A stretch of DNA of 30,431 bases from Bacilli bacterium (GCA_017888105.1 JAGHGS010000026.1:1-30431); one strand, 5' to 3'. Numbered from the stretch's first letter, positions 6,991 to 15,194 are shown. Made by a program: numbers and translations. Notes: generated from the sequence alone by a model not told the origin.

Positions 6991-9102
6991 TTATACTACC
7001 TCTAAAGTTACTTCTAACGTTTTTGTTAAATCAATAATTTCTCCTACTGGTAAATTAAATTTACTTACTATACCATAACCATTAAATGTGTATTTCAAGC
7101 CAATTAAATTACAGAAATTCATAACTTCACTTGTACTCCAACCGGTCATATCTGGCATAGTATATTCTGTACCATTTGTTAAAAGAAATACTTTACTTCC
7201 TACTAAGACTTTTGTTCCTTTTAAAGGATATTGATTTATAATGACATTGCCATTACCAATTTTAATTACTTTTAAATTTAATTTTTCAAGTTCACTTGTT
7301 GTTGTTTCAACATCACTACTCATATAATTACTTAAATTAATAATTTTTGATAAATCAAGATCCGATTCAGTATTCGTAATATTCGCATAATTGGCAATAC
7401 TTTCTACGGCATCTGTTAAAACACTGGCAACCGCTGAGGCTCCCCCATCAATTTGTTTTACTGAAATGTAAACAATATATTCTGGATCTTCATAGGGGAA
7501 AATGCCTGCAAAGGAACGAATGTAATTGGTTGACCCCGTTAAATATCCACCATTAGGGCTTGCTATTTGGGCAGTACCTGTTTTTCCTGCTAGAACCACA
7601 TTATTTGGTTGCCAAGAAGTAGATAAGCCATTATATACCACATCATACATTAAACTATATATTTTTTTAACCGATTCACTGGATACTTTCCTTCCTAATT
7701 CGGTTCTTTCTCCTTCATAAGTGACATTGCCTTTATCATCTACAATTTTATCAACGATATAAGGTTTTAACATAATTCCATCATTCGTTAAAATACTTAA
7801 AGCTTGCAATGTCTGAATTGGTGTTGTTGTAATACCTTGACCAAAAGAAGCGGTTGCTATTTCTGATTCATAAGTAAGCCTTAATATACCGCTTTCTTCA
7901 CCTGGTAATTCAATTCCGGTTTTTGAGCCGAATCCCAATGATTCATAAAACTCTTTTAAGGTTCCTTTTTGCTTTTCTTCTAATTTTAAAGCTAAATTGG
8001 TTGCTCCAACATTGGATGAATAAGCAAAACCAGTATCGTAATTTATCATGCCCCAACCAGCATTATTAAAGTCATAGATTTTGGCACCCGCTACTTCAAC
8101 CATCCCAGACATAAACTCTTCTTTTCCATCATAAACACCATTTTCCATTGCCGCTAACCACGAAAATATCTTCATGGTAGATCCTGGTTCGTATGTATAT
8201 CCTACTAAAGGATTGACATAATTGGTTAATCCATCTAAAGTGTTTGGATTGAAATCGGGACTTGATGCACTTCCAACTATTGCTCCTGTTTTAGCATCCA
8301 TTACGGTAAAGGTTGCCCAAGTAAATTCGTTATTTTCTTCTAGCTTGGTCATCGCATCTTCTAAGATTAATTGAATTTGAGAATCAAGTGTTAAATAAAT
8401 GTCACTTCCACTTACTGGATCAATCGTATAAAAAGCATCTCCCATTTGATAACCATAAGCATCTTGGGCATACATTGTTTCTCCATCAGTACCTTTTAGT
8501 TCTTCATTATAATAAGATTCGATTCCCATTTCTCCTACAATTTCACCAATTTCATTTGTTCTTGCATATCCAATAATATAAGATGCTGCCGAACCTTGCT
8601 TATAATATCTTTTACTACCACTAATAAAACCAATACCATCTAAATCTAATGCTTCTATTTCGGCCTTTTTATTTTCACTTAAATCTCTTCCGGCAACACC
8701 AAATTCTACTTGATAAGCTCCTTCAACATTTAATCTAGATAATGCATATTCATAATCCATATCTAATACTTCTGATAAAGCTTTAGCAGTACCCTCTTTA
8801 TCTACAACATGTTTTGGATTATCAGGATCCGTTGTTCTTGATTCACTTAAATATGCTACTAAAGTATATGAATTTACATTTTTAGCTAATATTTCGCCAT
8901 TGATATCATAAATATCCCCACGAGATGCATATAATGTTTCTTTTTTTGTATTTCTTTGACTAACAAATTCAGATAAATTGGTACCATCTACTATAGGGCT
9001 TAAAGCAACATAAGCTAATTTGATGATTGCACAAAAAAAAGCGAAAAAAAAGAGGACGATAAAAAACTTATTTACTTTTACTTTCGATCTCTTTTTTTTC
9101 AT
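6991..9102 (-). CDS. pbpB: Class B penicillin-binding protein with PASTA repeats (FtsI/PBP2B-like)
   Basis: Septal-type transpeptidase, 703 aa. It has a basic cytoplasmic tail, one membrane helix (about residues 12-33) and an extracellular dimerisation domain starting near the conserved RGDIYDINGEILA (61-73). The transpeptidase domain has S308-T-M-K311, S362-S-N364 and K507-T-G-T510, all intact. Two PASTA-like modules follow from about residue 577. It cross-links peptidoglycan at the division septum. The gene follows ftsL by 10 nt, with an AGGAAG SD. Gene order matches the Bacillus dcw start; SpoVD is the alternative because it is a PASTA-bearing paralogue, but position after ftsL favours PBP2B. 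Confidence 0.92.
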   Translation of the reverse strand: MKKKRSKVKVNKFFIVLFFFAFFCAIIKLAYVALSPIVDGTNLSEFVSQRNTKKETLYASRGDIYDINGEILAKNVNSYTLVAYLSESRTTDPDNPKHVVDKEGTAKALSEVLDMDYEYALSRLNVEGAYQVEFGVAGRDLSENKKAEIEALDLDGIGFISGSKRYYKQGSAASYIIGYARTNEIGEIVGEMGIESYYNEELKGTDGETMYAQDAYGYQMGDAFYTIDPVSGSDIYLTLDSQIQLILEDAMTKLEENNEFTWATFTVMDAKTGAIVGSASSPDFNPNTLDGLTNYVNPLVGYTYEPGSTMKIFSWLAAMENGVYDGKEEFMSGMVEVAGAKIYDFNNAGWGMINYDTGFAYSSNVGATNLALKLEEKQKGTLKEFYESLGFGSKTGIELPGEESGILRLTYESEIATASFGQGITTTPIQTLQALSILTNDGIMLKPYIVDKIVDDKGNVTYEGERTELGRKVSSESVKKIYSLMYDVVYNGLSTSWQPNNVVLAGKTGTAQIASPNGGYLTGSTNYIRSFAGIFPYEDPEYIVYISVKQIDGGASAVASVLTDAVESIANYANITNTESDLDLSKIINLSNYMSSDVETTTSELEKLNLKVIKIGNGNVIINQYPLKGTKVLVGSKVFLLTNGTEYTMPDMTGWSTSEVMNFCNLIGLKYTFNGYGIVSKFNLPVGEIIDLTKTLEVTLEVV

Positions 9103-9112
9103 GCTTCACTTC

Positions 9113-9412
9113 CTATTCATCTATCGTTTTAATATTACTATTATTATACGACAAACCACTTTCACTTGCAATACTTTGAATATTTTCAATGGATGCTAAT
9201 TCATCAATTTGCATGCTTAATGCTTCATTGTTGTCATTTTGAGAATCTATTTTACTTTCAATTTTTTCTAATTCAATGTTTGTTTCAGATAAAAGAGCTT
9301 TTGTATATACCCATGAAATAGGCATTACAACAAAGCCAAAGAAGATAACCAAAAAGGCCATCATTTTCTCTCCTTTTAATAATTTAATCCTTTTTACTCT
9401 TTTTGTTCTCAT
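9113..9412 (-). CDS. ftsL: FtsL-like cell division protein
   Basis: 99-aa bitopic membrane protein: a strongly basic N-terminus (MRTKRVKRIKLLKGEK), one membrane helix at about 17-40 and an extracellular coiled coil (NIELEKIESKIDSQNDNNEALSMQ). The short tail is LASIENIQSIASESGL, the typical FtsL/DivIC ending. It lies between rsmH and the PBP with a 1-nt gap after rsmH, the usual ftsL slot. FtsL partners with DivIC and DivIB in the divisome. Sequence conservation in this family is low, so the call depends on topology and position. Confidence 0.85.
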   Translation of the reverse strand: MRTKRVKRIKLLKGEKMMAFLVIFFGFVVMPISWVYTKALLSETNIELEKIESKIDSQNDNNEALSMQIDELASIENIQSIASESGLSYNNSNIKTIDE

Positions 9413-9413
9413 A

Positions 9414-10337
9414 TTAGATCCTTTCTATGATTCTTAGTTTTGCGCTTTTACTGCGAGAATTTATCTTTAATTCTTCCTCGCTAGGTGTTAGTGGTTTTTT
9501 ATTTATTAATTTAATTAAAGGTTTATATTCATCAGGAATATCAGGCATTCCTTTAAATATTTCATCCACTTCACTATATTTTTTAAAAATTCTTTTTACC
9601 ATTCGATCTTCTAGGGAATGAAAGGTAATTACACAAATTCTTCCGCCTTTTTTCAGTTTTTTAATTGCATCGGGTAAAGCTTTTTCAATTGCTTTTAATT
9701 CTTTATTTACTTCAATTCTTAAAGCTTGAAAGATTTCTCTTTCTGGATGCTTTTTATAAAAATAATTAGCTCCTACTCCCTTTTTGATAATTTCTACTAA
9801 TTCCAACGTATGAGTGATTTCTTTTTTGCTTCGGTATGCTATAACCTCACGAACGATGTCTTTACTTCTTGGCTCTTCTGCATAATCATAAAATAATTTT
9901 AACAAATCACTTTCTTGGTATGTATTGATGATGCTTGCTGCAGTAAAGGTTTCTTCTCTATTCATACGCATATCTAGTGGTGCGTCTTTCATAAAGCTAA
10001 AGCCTCTAGTTGCATCATCAATTTCTGGACTTGATAATCCTAAATCAAATAGAAATCCATCTACTAATTCAATCTTTTCTTCATCTAATTTTTCTTTTAA
10101 ATACATAAAATTAGAATGAATGATTTTAAAATTAGAAGAAATTTCACTTAGTTCATGATGCGAATAGCTTAAAGCTTCACTATCCGCATCAAAGGCGAAA
10201 AGTTTCCCCGTTTTTATTCTTTTTAAAATTTCTTTACTATGACCTGCATATCCTAGTGTGGCATCTACATATATGCCGTCATCTTTAATATTTAATCCTT
10301 CGATAGCCTCGGATAGCATAACACTATAATGTTTCAT
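9414..10337 (-). CDS. rsmH: 16S rRNA (cytosine(1402)-N(4))-methyltransferase RsmH
   Basis: SAM-dependent methyltransferase (MraW), 307 aa, which modifies C1402 in the 16S decoding centre. The start MKHYSVMLSEAIEGL (ATG 10337, SD GGAG) is the family start; a longer frame adds 11 unlikely residues that overlap mraZ. SAM motif VDATLGYAGHS is at about 24-34. Later come FLFDLGLSSPEID, RGFSF, DAPLDMRMN and the C-terminal CVITFHSLEDRMVKRIF. The gene begins 1 nt after the mraZ stop and is followed by ftsL after 1 nt, so the three are translationally linked. Confidence 0.97.
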   Translation of the reverse strand: MKHYSVMLSEAIEGLNIKDDGIYVDATLGYAGHSKEILKRIKTGKLFAFDADSEALSYSHHELSEISSNFKIIHSNFMYLKEKLDEEKIELVDGFLFDLGLSSPEIDDATRGFSFMKDAPLDMRMNREETFTAASIINTYQESDLLKLFYDYAEEPRSKDIVREVIAYRSKKEITHTLELVEIIKKGVGANYFYKKHPEREIFQALRIEVNKELKAIEKALPDAIKKLKKGGRICVITFHSLEDRMVKRIFKKYSEVDEIFKGMPDIPDEYKPLIKLINKKPLTPSEEELKINSRSKSAKLRIIERI

Positions 10338-10338
10338 A

Positions 10339-10767
10339 TTACTCTCCACTAAATAAATTTTCAGCGACACTTTCTAAAGTATCTGCATATTCTAAATTGA
10401 ATTTATCCCAATTTTCTTTTGACCAAATTTCAATGCGGTCATTTGCGCCGATTATGACACACTCTTTTTCTAAACCGGCGTAAATGGCCTGTTGGGAAGT
10501 AATATTTATGCGACCTTGGCGATCAAGATTGCAACTAGCAGAGGCAGAAAAGAACGATCTAATAAATACACGGGCATCTTTTTTCGTAAATGGTAGACTT
10601 TCTAATTTCTCTACAATTTTTTGCCATTCACTTTGTGTGTAGATGTATAAGCATTTTTCTAAACCACGTGTAACTATAAACGTTTCCCCTAGATTACTAC
10701 GATAATTTGAGGGAATTACTAGTCTTTGTTTATCATCAATGTTATGATGATACTCGCCCATGAACAT
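10339..10767 (-). CDS. mraZ: Transcriptional regulator MraZ
   Basis: 142-aa MraZ with its two SpoVT/AbrB-like halves. The first starts MFMGEYHHNIDDKQRLVIPSNYR and the second has ASCNLDRQGRINITSQ, each with the DxxGR/DxxxR-type motif. The ATG at 10767 follows GGGGGA by 7 nt and gives the usual family length; a frame extending 8 residues upstream has no better SD. MraZ forms a ring-shaped oligomer and represses its own operon in other bacteria. Here it heads the mraZ-rsmH-ftsL-pbp operon, and four perfectly phased binding boxes precede it. Confidence 0.96.
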   Translation of the reverse strand: MFMGEYHHNIDDKQRLVIPSNYRSNLGETFIVTRGLEKCLYIYTQSEWQKIVEKLESLPFTKKDARVFIRSFFSASASCNLDRQGRINITSQQAIYAGLEKECVIIGANDRIEIWSKENWDKFNLEYADTLESVAENLFSGE

Positions 10768-10775
10768 TTTAGGTC

Positions 10776-10821
10776 CCCCACTTTCTACCACAATGTACCA
10801 CTGCTTACCATAATATTACCA
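10776..10821 (-). promoter_or_regulatory. MraZ-binding box array
   Basis: On the minus strand TGGTA boxes lie at 10806-10810, 10796-10800 and 10786-10790 and TGGGG at 10776-10780. They are exactly 10 bp apart with 5-nt spacers. A further TGGTA at 10817-10821 is 11 bp away. In E. coli MraZ binds TGGGN repeats separated by 5 nt, so form and spacing match. The array spans the predicted transcription start and leader and would give autorepression. Confidence 0.85.
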
Positions 10822-10841
10822 AATCAAATGATATTTGTAAA
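10813..10841 (-). promoter_or_regulatory. mraZ operon promoter
   Basis: Minus-strand TTTACA (10836-10841) and TAATAT (10813-10818) with a 17-bp spacer. The start would fall near 10806, inside the MraZ box array. One or two mismatches per element from sigma-A consensus. Confidence 0.65.
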
Positions 10842-10894
10842 GATTTTAGTGTTCGCTTTTTTTGCTTTTTTTCATCCTTTACGTAAATTTTACA

Positions 10895-10932
10895 AAATAA
10901 AAAAGAGGTCTAAGATATTCTTCTTTCCTCTT
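10895..10932 (-). terminator. Terminator of the 139-aa gene
   Basis: On the minus strand AAGAGG and CCTCTT pair around an 18-nt loop, then TTTTTTATTTTG follows. The stem overlaps the last codons of the gene ending at 10910. It isolates the mraZ promoter from the upstream unit. Confidence 0.55.
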
Positions 10933-11329
10933 CTTCTCTACTTTGATAAAGTTCTTTTATTTTTTCTACTCGAGCCCTATTTTTTTCTTTATTTTTCATA
11001 GCTTCTTTTGGATGATTATGAATGAATTCTTCCATTTTTTTAAACGCTTCTAATATTTCTTCTGGTGTAACTTTTGCGAAATAATCATAATCATTATCCA
11101 CTGGTTCTAATAATTCTTGTAATTCTTCTAAATGATAGTTTCCTAAGTTTAGTAGTTCTTCGATTCCAATCATCCCTCTTTTTAATAAAAGTGCTGCACT
11201 GGTAAAATAATTTTTATTTTGATAAAGGGGTGATGATATGAATTTTTCAAGCTCTTCTTTTGTTAATTTTTTACGGCTAAATTTTAATATATCTTTTAAA
11301 ATATTTAATTTATATTTATTTTCGCTCAT
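10910..11329 (-). CDS. Hypothetical 139-aa helical protein
   Basis: Soluble, charged, helix-rich protein of 139 aa that I do not recognise. It has no signal peptide or membrane segment. The first half has Leu-spaced helices (LKDILKFSRKKLTKEELEKF, GIEELLNLGNYHLEELQELLE); the end is very basic and acidic in turn (KNKEKNRARVEKIKELYQSREEEERR), probably coiled coil. Its start overlaps the preceding gene by 14 nt, so the two are expressed together. It is probably lineage-specific. Confidence 0.72.
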   Translation of the reverse strand: MSENKYKLNILKDILKFSRKKLTKEELEKFISSPLYQNKNYFTSAALLLKRGMIGIEELLNLGNYHLEELQELLEPVDNDYDYFAKVTPEEILEAFKKMEEFIHNHPKEAMKNKEKNRARVEKIKELYQSREEEERRIS

Positions 11330-12704
11330 TATTTTTCTTCCTTATTCTTACTAATTCAATATCAAGTGTTTTAGTTTCTTCAAGGCTTGCTTCTAGTTTT
11401 CCTAAGCCAATTTTTTTATTGAAGAAATCATGATATGCTTTTAATAAATCATTTTCTTTTATCTTTCTTTCTTGTTCTTCTTCTACTTGTTTATCCAAAT
11501 CATCTACATATTTATTCTCTAAAAATTGGAGAAACTCTATTTTTTCTTCACTTGTTTTTAAATCACATAAAATACATAAATTTTCCGTATCTTTCCGTAC
11601 CCGATTATTTTTAAAAACTACTCTTGCTAATTTGATTACTTCTAGATCATTTTCCCTAATTAAAAACTCTTTGCACAGTATATTTGTTCTTATTCCATTG
11701 TTTAAAAAGGCATATTTTAACAATTTCATTTTTTCAAGACCATTTGAATCATAGGCTACCCATAATTTATATACAAAGCTATCTTTTAAAATTAATTCTT
11801 TTTCGGTCAAATTTTTCATAAATTCTAAGCGTTTTGATAATGATGTTCCTTTATGGGTTGCTATTTTATAATAAAGTGATGTCATAAAATTTGGTAATAC
11901 TGTTTCACTTATAAAATTACTACACATTATTTTATATAATAGCAGATAGATTTCATATTCTTGGTCATTTTCAATTACAGGAATAGATATATCCTTTTTA
12001 CAAGTAATGATTGTTGCATATAATGAAGCAAAAGGAAAGCCATGTAATTCATAACATTTTGCTATTTTTTTAGCTTTTATTTCGATTTCTAGAAGCGTTA
12101 TTTCATTTATCAAATTAAAAATATTTTGTTTTAATAGAGTTAAAACATTTTCACGAGCTTCTATTCTTTTCGTATTATTTAATAAATACTTAAAATACCA
12201 GTTTGAATAAATCATATTTGTCGGTAGAGCTGCCTTAAAGACTTGATGAAAAAACTTTAATTCATTTAATCTAGGATATTCTTTTGCAAGTTGTTTGCTA
12301 TTTTCTGAATTTTGATTTTTTTCATATACATATCTTAGCCATTTAATATAGATACCATCTGTTACAATATTATAAGGAAGTTTTGATACAAATTCTAAAA
12401 TTTCTTTCCATTCTTCTCGACTATAATCTTGGCTTTTTAAATATTCTTTTATTAAGAGATGGTTATTTAACATAGCAAGATTCATCCATGATACAGGACG
12501 CTTTTGATACGCTTTTATATATATATTTAATAAATCTAAATCATTAATCTCTTTTTTTTGTAATAATTCCTTTATTAGGCTTATTTTCTTAGAAGTTATA
12601 TTTCCCTCTTGTTCTACTAATTTTAAAAGTTGTCTTAATACTTCGGTATTTACATTATTTTCTTTTGTTATATTAATAAGTTCTAATAATTCTTTATTTG
12701 TCAT
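11316..12704 (-). CDS. Hypothetical 462-aa helical-repeat protein
   Basis: Large soluble protein with no recognised domain. It looks all-helical, with repeated 30-40 residue helix pairs that suggest a HEAT/TPR-like solenoid. The start is placed at the ATG 12704 (MTNKELLELINI), which has AAGGTGAT upstream, rather than at a frame start 16 codons earlier. The C-terminus is charged (VEEEQERKIKENDLLKAYHDF). It overlaps the 139-aa gene by 14 nt. The protein encoded at 27958-29097 has the same general build, and both may belong to a family of scaffold proteins in this lineage; that is inference from composition alone. Confidence 0.7.
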   Translation of the reverse strand: MTNKELLELINITKENNVNTEVLRQLLKLVEQEGNITSKKISLIKELLQKKEINDLDLLNIYIKAYQKRPVSWMNLAMLNNHLLIKEYLKSQDYSREEWKEILEFVSKLPYNIVTDGIYIKWLRYVYEKNQNSENSKQLAKEYPRLNELKFFHQVFKAALPTNMIYSNWYFKYLLNNTKRIEARENVLTLLKQNIFNLINEITLLEIEIKAKKIAKCYELHGFPFASLYATIITCKKDISIPVIENDQEYEIYLLLYKIMCSNFISETVLPNFMTSLYYKIATHKGTSLSKRLEFMKNLTEKELILKDSFVYKLWVAYDSNGLEKMKLLKYAFLNNGIRTNILCKEFLIRENDLEVIKLARVVFKNNRVRKDTENLCILCDLKTSEEKIEFLQFLENKYVDDLDKQVEEEQERKIKENDLLKAYHDFFNKKIGLGKLEASLEETKTLDIELVRIRKKNNERK

Positions 12705-12750
12705 GATTATCACCTTTTTAAATATATTACTATAGGTATTTTTGTTTGTC

Positions 12751-12777
12751 AAAAGAAAAAAGAGGTGAAGCCTCTTT
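12751..12777 (-). terminator. Terminator of the YjcZ-like pair
   Basis: On the minus strand AAAGAGG and CCTCTTT form a 7-bp stem with a 5-nt loop, followed by a T-rich tract. The stem overlaps the stop codon of the first peptide gene at 12776. Confidence 0.8.
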
Positions 12778-12901
12778 AATAATATAAAAATCCGCCAAAG
12801 ATAATTGCTAATAATATAAATAAAACAATTATTAAGAACGCACTACTTTGAAGTCCGCATCCTCCATTATTAGAAGGACACTTATCTTTACAACATCCCA
12901 T
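12776..12901 (-). CDS. YjcZ-like small sporulation peptide, 41 aa
   Basis: 41-aa peptide: a Cys/Gly/Asn-rich head (MGCCKDKCPSNNGGCG) followed by one hydrophobic helix (SAFLIIVLFILLAIIFGGFLYY). This is the plan of the YjcZ/SscA family, small peptides found in spore-forming Bacilli and linked to late spore assembly. The SD AAGGAGGTG is nearly perfect, 6 nt before the ATG. It lies 28 nt after a second peptide of the same kind and shares its transcript. The head has four Cys, more than most relatives, and could bind metal or cross-link; that is speculation. Confidence 0.85.
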   Translation of the reverse strand: MGCCKDKCPSNNGGCGLQSSAFLIIVLFILLAIIFGGFLYY

Positions 12902-12929
12902 GGGACACCTCCTTAAAGTTTTTAAAAGA

Positions 12930-13022
12930 CTAAATGAACGCTCCTACTATGATGACTAATAGGATAAATAATACTAAGATCATAGCAGCACTTAAACCTG
13001 TGCCACATCCACAATTATTCAT
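12930..13022 (-). CDS. YjcZ-like small sporulation peptide, 30 aa
   Basis: 30-aa peptide with a short CGCG-containing head (MNNCGCGTGLS) and one hydrophobic helix ending IIVGAFI. It is the YjcZ family form in its shortest version. AGGAGG is 8 nt upstream of the ATG. It is first in a two-gene unit with the 41-aa peptide and is divergent from prsA. The preceding region has a possible sigma-K promoter, which would put expression late in the mother cell. The family function is poorly known apart from SscA in B. subtilis. Confidence 0.85.
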   Translation of the reverse strand: MNNCGCGTGLSAAMILVLFILLVIIVGAFI

Positions 13023-13055
13023 AAATCATTCCTCCTTTATTTGTCTTTTCACTTA

Positions 13056-13083
13056 TATATTATGGTTAAAGAATAAAATGGTG
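13056..13083 (-). promoter_or_regulatory. Possible sigma-K-type promoter for the YjcZ-like pair
   Basis: Minus-strand CACC (13080-13083, fits mACm) and CATAATATA (13056-13064, fits CATAnnnTA) are 15 nt apart, slightly less than the usual 16-17. Sporulation regulation would fit the genes downstream. Short motifs in AT-rich DNA arise by chance, so this is tentative. Confidence 0.4.
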
Positions 13084-13160
13084 CGGGATAAAAACCCAAT
13101 TATTATTACCTTTTATCATTCTATTTTTCATGAAAATAAGGATTTATCTTTGTATTTTTC

Positions 13161-13189
13161 TTGTAATTTTCATATTTAGTTGCTATAAT
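13161..13189 (+). promoter_or_regulatory. prsA promoter, extended -10
   Basis: TTGTAA (13161-13166), a 17-bp spacer and perfect TATAAT (13184-13189), with TG one base before the -10 (extended -10). The start would be near 13196, leaving a leader of about 20 nt with AGGAGG. Confidence 0.85.
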
Positions 13190-13214
13190 TGTTTTATTAG
13201 GAGGAAAATATTAA

Positions 13215-14240
13215 ATGAAGAAAAAAGTATTGATTTTAGGAGTATGTTCTTTACTTCTATGTGGTTGTGGAAAAATCCCAACATTATCGAATGGTGATGA
13301 AGCGGTTGTAACATTCAAAGATGGAGAGATGATTAGTGCAAATGAATTTTATGAGGAAATCAAAAATAGTTTTGGACTAGATACTCTACTTAATATGATT
13401 GATAAGTATATATTTGAAGCAGAGTTCCCAGATGAAATTGAAAATGGAAAAGCTTATGCAGAGGCTGCGATTGAGCAACTAAGAACTAGTTATGGAAGTG
13501 ATGAAGAGCTTCTTAGTGCTTTACAATATTATGGTTATCAAACAGTAGAAGCATATCAAAATTTCGTTTATATTAGTTATATGCAAAATATAGCGATTGA
13601 GACTTACGTTCGTGATAATATTACGGATGAAGAATTACAAGAATATTATGAAAATGATGTTTATCCAGATATGACGATTTCTCATATTTTAGTTACCGCA
13701 GATGTTACAGATGATATGAGCGATGATGAAAAAGAAGAAGCTGAAAACAAAGCGAAAGAAACTATTCAAGATATTATTGATCAATTAAATGAAGCAAGAG
13801 AAAATGGTGAAGATGTAGAAAAAGTTTTTGCAGAACTTGCTAAAGAATATTCAGAAGATGATGATACCAAAGAAGATGGTGGAAGTCTTGGAGAAATTAA
13901 TATTGGTGATTTAGATAGTAACTATGATGAATTAATTAAAGCTGCTAGTGAACTTAAAGATGGAGAATATTCTACTGAAGTAATTACTACAGAACTTGGA
14001 TATCATGTTATTTTAAAAACCGCTACTGGAGAAAAAGCTAGTTATGATGATTCTGTAGATTCTATGAAGGATGCAATCACTCAAGATAAATTAGATGAAG
14101 ATCAATCTTTAATGGTAGATGCAATTCGTTATTATCGTGATTTATATGAACTTGATGTTATTGATAGCGAAATGGATAGTCAATATAGTGTTTATATGAA
14201 TAATTTAATTAATACTTACGAAAATACATCTAGTAATTAG
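13215..14240 (+). CDS. prsA: PrsA-like lipoprotein foldase (parvulin PPIase)
   Basis: Extracellular peptidyl-prolyl isomerase that helps secreted proteins fold; 341 aa. A lipoprotein signal ends in the lipobox LCGC, with the acylated Cys at residue 18. The N-terminal part resembles SurA-type chaperone helices. The parvulin domain starts at SHILV (156-160) and runs to about 275 with the family blocks FAELAKEYSED, GGSLGE and TELGYHVILK. A long acidic insertion in it (TDDMSDDEKEEAENKA) is typical of PrsA. It is a single gene on the plus strand with its own extended -10 promoter and a shared terminator. Likely clients here include the PBP, the amidase and the cassette surface proteins. Confidence 0.93.
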   Translation: MKKKVLILGVCSLLLCGCGKIPTLSNGDEAVVTFKDGEMISANEFYEEIKNSFGLDTLLNMIDKYIFEAEFPDEIENGKAYAEAAIEQLRTSYGSDEELLSALQYYGYQTVEAYQNFVYISYMQNIAIETYVRDNITDEELQEYYENDVYPDMTISHILVTADVTDDMSDDEKEEAENKAKETIQDIIDQLNEARENGEDVEKVFAELAKEYSEDDDTKEDGGSLGEINIGDLDSNYDELIKAASELKDGEYSTEVITTELGYHVILKTATGEKASYDDSVDSMKDAITQDKLDEDQSLMVDAIRYYRDLYELDVIDSEMDSQYSVYMNNLINTYENTSSN

Positions 14241-14242
14241 TT

Positions 14243-14270
14243 AAAAAGAACTCTTATGGAGTTCTTTTTA
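14243..14270. terminator. Bidirectional terminator between prsA and recX
   Basis: AAAAAGAACTC and GAGTTCTTTTT form an 11-bp stem with a 5-nt loop (14254-14258). It has A's before and T's after, so it serves both prsA (plus) and recX (minus). The recX stop codon lies in the loop. Confidence 0.88.
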
Positions 14271-15021
14271 AATATTTATCAATATCAATATTCATATATC
14301 CTTTTGAATATAGATAGGCTTTTATTTTCATTTTTGTTGTATATAAATCATATTTGTTTATATATTTGTTATATAATTTATTAATTATTTTTTCTATTTC
14401 TTCTTCCTTGTCTTCTATTGTAAGTGTATTCAAGTAATTTGTAATATCTTCTTTATAAAAACCTTTATTTATTAAATCTAGAGTTATTTTTTGTTTAAAT
14501 TCATTGGCACTTTTCTTATTTACCTTTAACTTTTTATCAATATACTTTTCAATTTTTTCTAAATAGATATTTTTATCTATTTTTTTTAATTCCTCTTTTA
14601 TTTCTTTTTCGGTAAAACCTAATTTTTCTAAATCTTTTAATATTTTATTTTCACCAATCATATTCAGTGTTATGGCATCATGAATATAAGCTTCGATATA
14701 TATTTTATGATTTAAGTACCCTTCACTTTCTAATCTTTTTATTGCATCATCTATTTCATTTGTTTGATACTCTTTTCTTTTTAAGATTGCTCTTAATTCT
14801 TTTTCGGTTCTTAATTTGGTATTAATTGCTTTTAGACAATCATAATATGCTTTTAATAAATTATTTTCTTTTAATACTTTTTCCCACTCTTTTTTGGATA
14901 TTTCTTTTTTTAATAATAACTCATGTTTAATAATAATATCATCATATAAAATGTATTCTTTTTCATCAGTTAAAATTTTATATTCATTTTTTTTACCTTT
15001 TTTATATTTTAATATTTTCAT
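14254..15021 (-). CDS. recX: RecX regulatory protein
   Basis: 255-aa modulator of RecA filaments, built of three-helix repeats. It has the RecX pattern LRTEKELRAILKRKEYQTNEIDDAIKRLESEGYLNHKIYIEAYIHDAI near residues 70-115 and further repeats KILKDLEKLGFTEKEIKEEL and KITLDLINKGFYKEDITNYL. It has a long N-terminal part like the Bacillus form. SD GGAG precedes the ATG at 15021. The stop lies in the shared terminator. The promoter holds a LexA-like box, so expression is probably induced by DNA damage. Confidence 0.92.
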   Translation of the reverse strand: MKILKYKKGKKNEYKILTDEKEYILYDDIIIKHELLLKKEISKKEWEKVLKENNLLKAYYDCLKAINTKLRTEKELRAILKRKEYQTNEIDDAIKRLESEGYLNHKIYIEAYIHDAITLNMIGENKILKDLEKLGFTEKEIKEELKKIDKNIYLEKIEKYIDKKLKVNKKSANEFKQKITLDLINKGFYKEDITNYLNTLTIEDKEEEIEKIINKLYNKYINKYDLYTTKMKIKAYLYSKGYMNIDIDKYLKRTP

Positions 15022-15043
15022 TTATTTCTCCTTTACTAAGTTA

Positions 15044-15073
15044 AGTATACCACATAAACGTATGTTTGTTCAA
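15044..15073 (-). promoter_or_regulatory. recX promoter
   Basis: Minus-strand TTGAAC (15068-15073) and TATACT (15044-15049) with an 18-bp spacer. The spacer contains the LexA-like box. The predicted start is near 15037, just before the AAAGGAG SD. Confidence 0.75.
15055..15068. promoter_or_regulatory. LexA (DinR)-like SOS box
   Basis: CAAACATACGTTTA on the minus strand matches 12 of 14 positions of the Gram-positive LexA consensus CGAACRNRYGTTYC. It fills the spacer between -35 and -10 of recX, where a repressor would block polymerase. recX being under SOS control is known in several bacteria. Confidence 0.7.
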
Positions 15074-15194
15074 TGTTTAAAAAAATAAATTTTATTTTTT
15101 TAATATCTTGTATAACGATATAGCAAAATATATAGGTTTAACTACAGAAAAGTGAGAATTATTAAAAGATGAAAATTAAATTCTTCTTTTTAGA

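Noticed and set aside
15077..15104. Long A/T palindrome between recX and the dNTPase gene
   Set aside because: Made of A and T only, so pairing is weak and expected by chance in this base composition; also no gene end fits it well.
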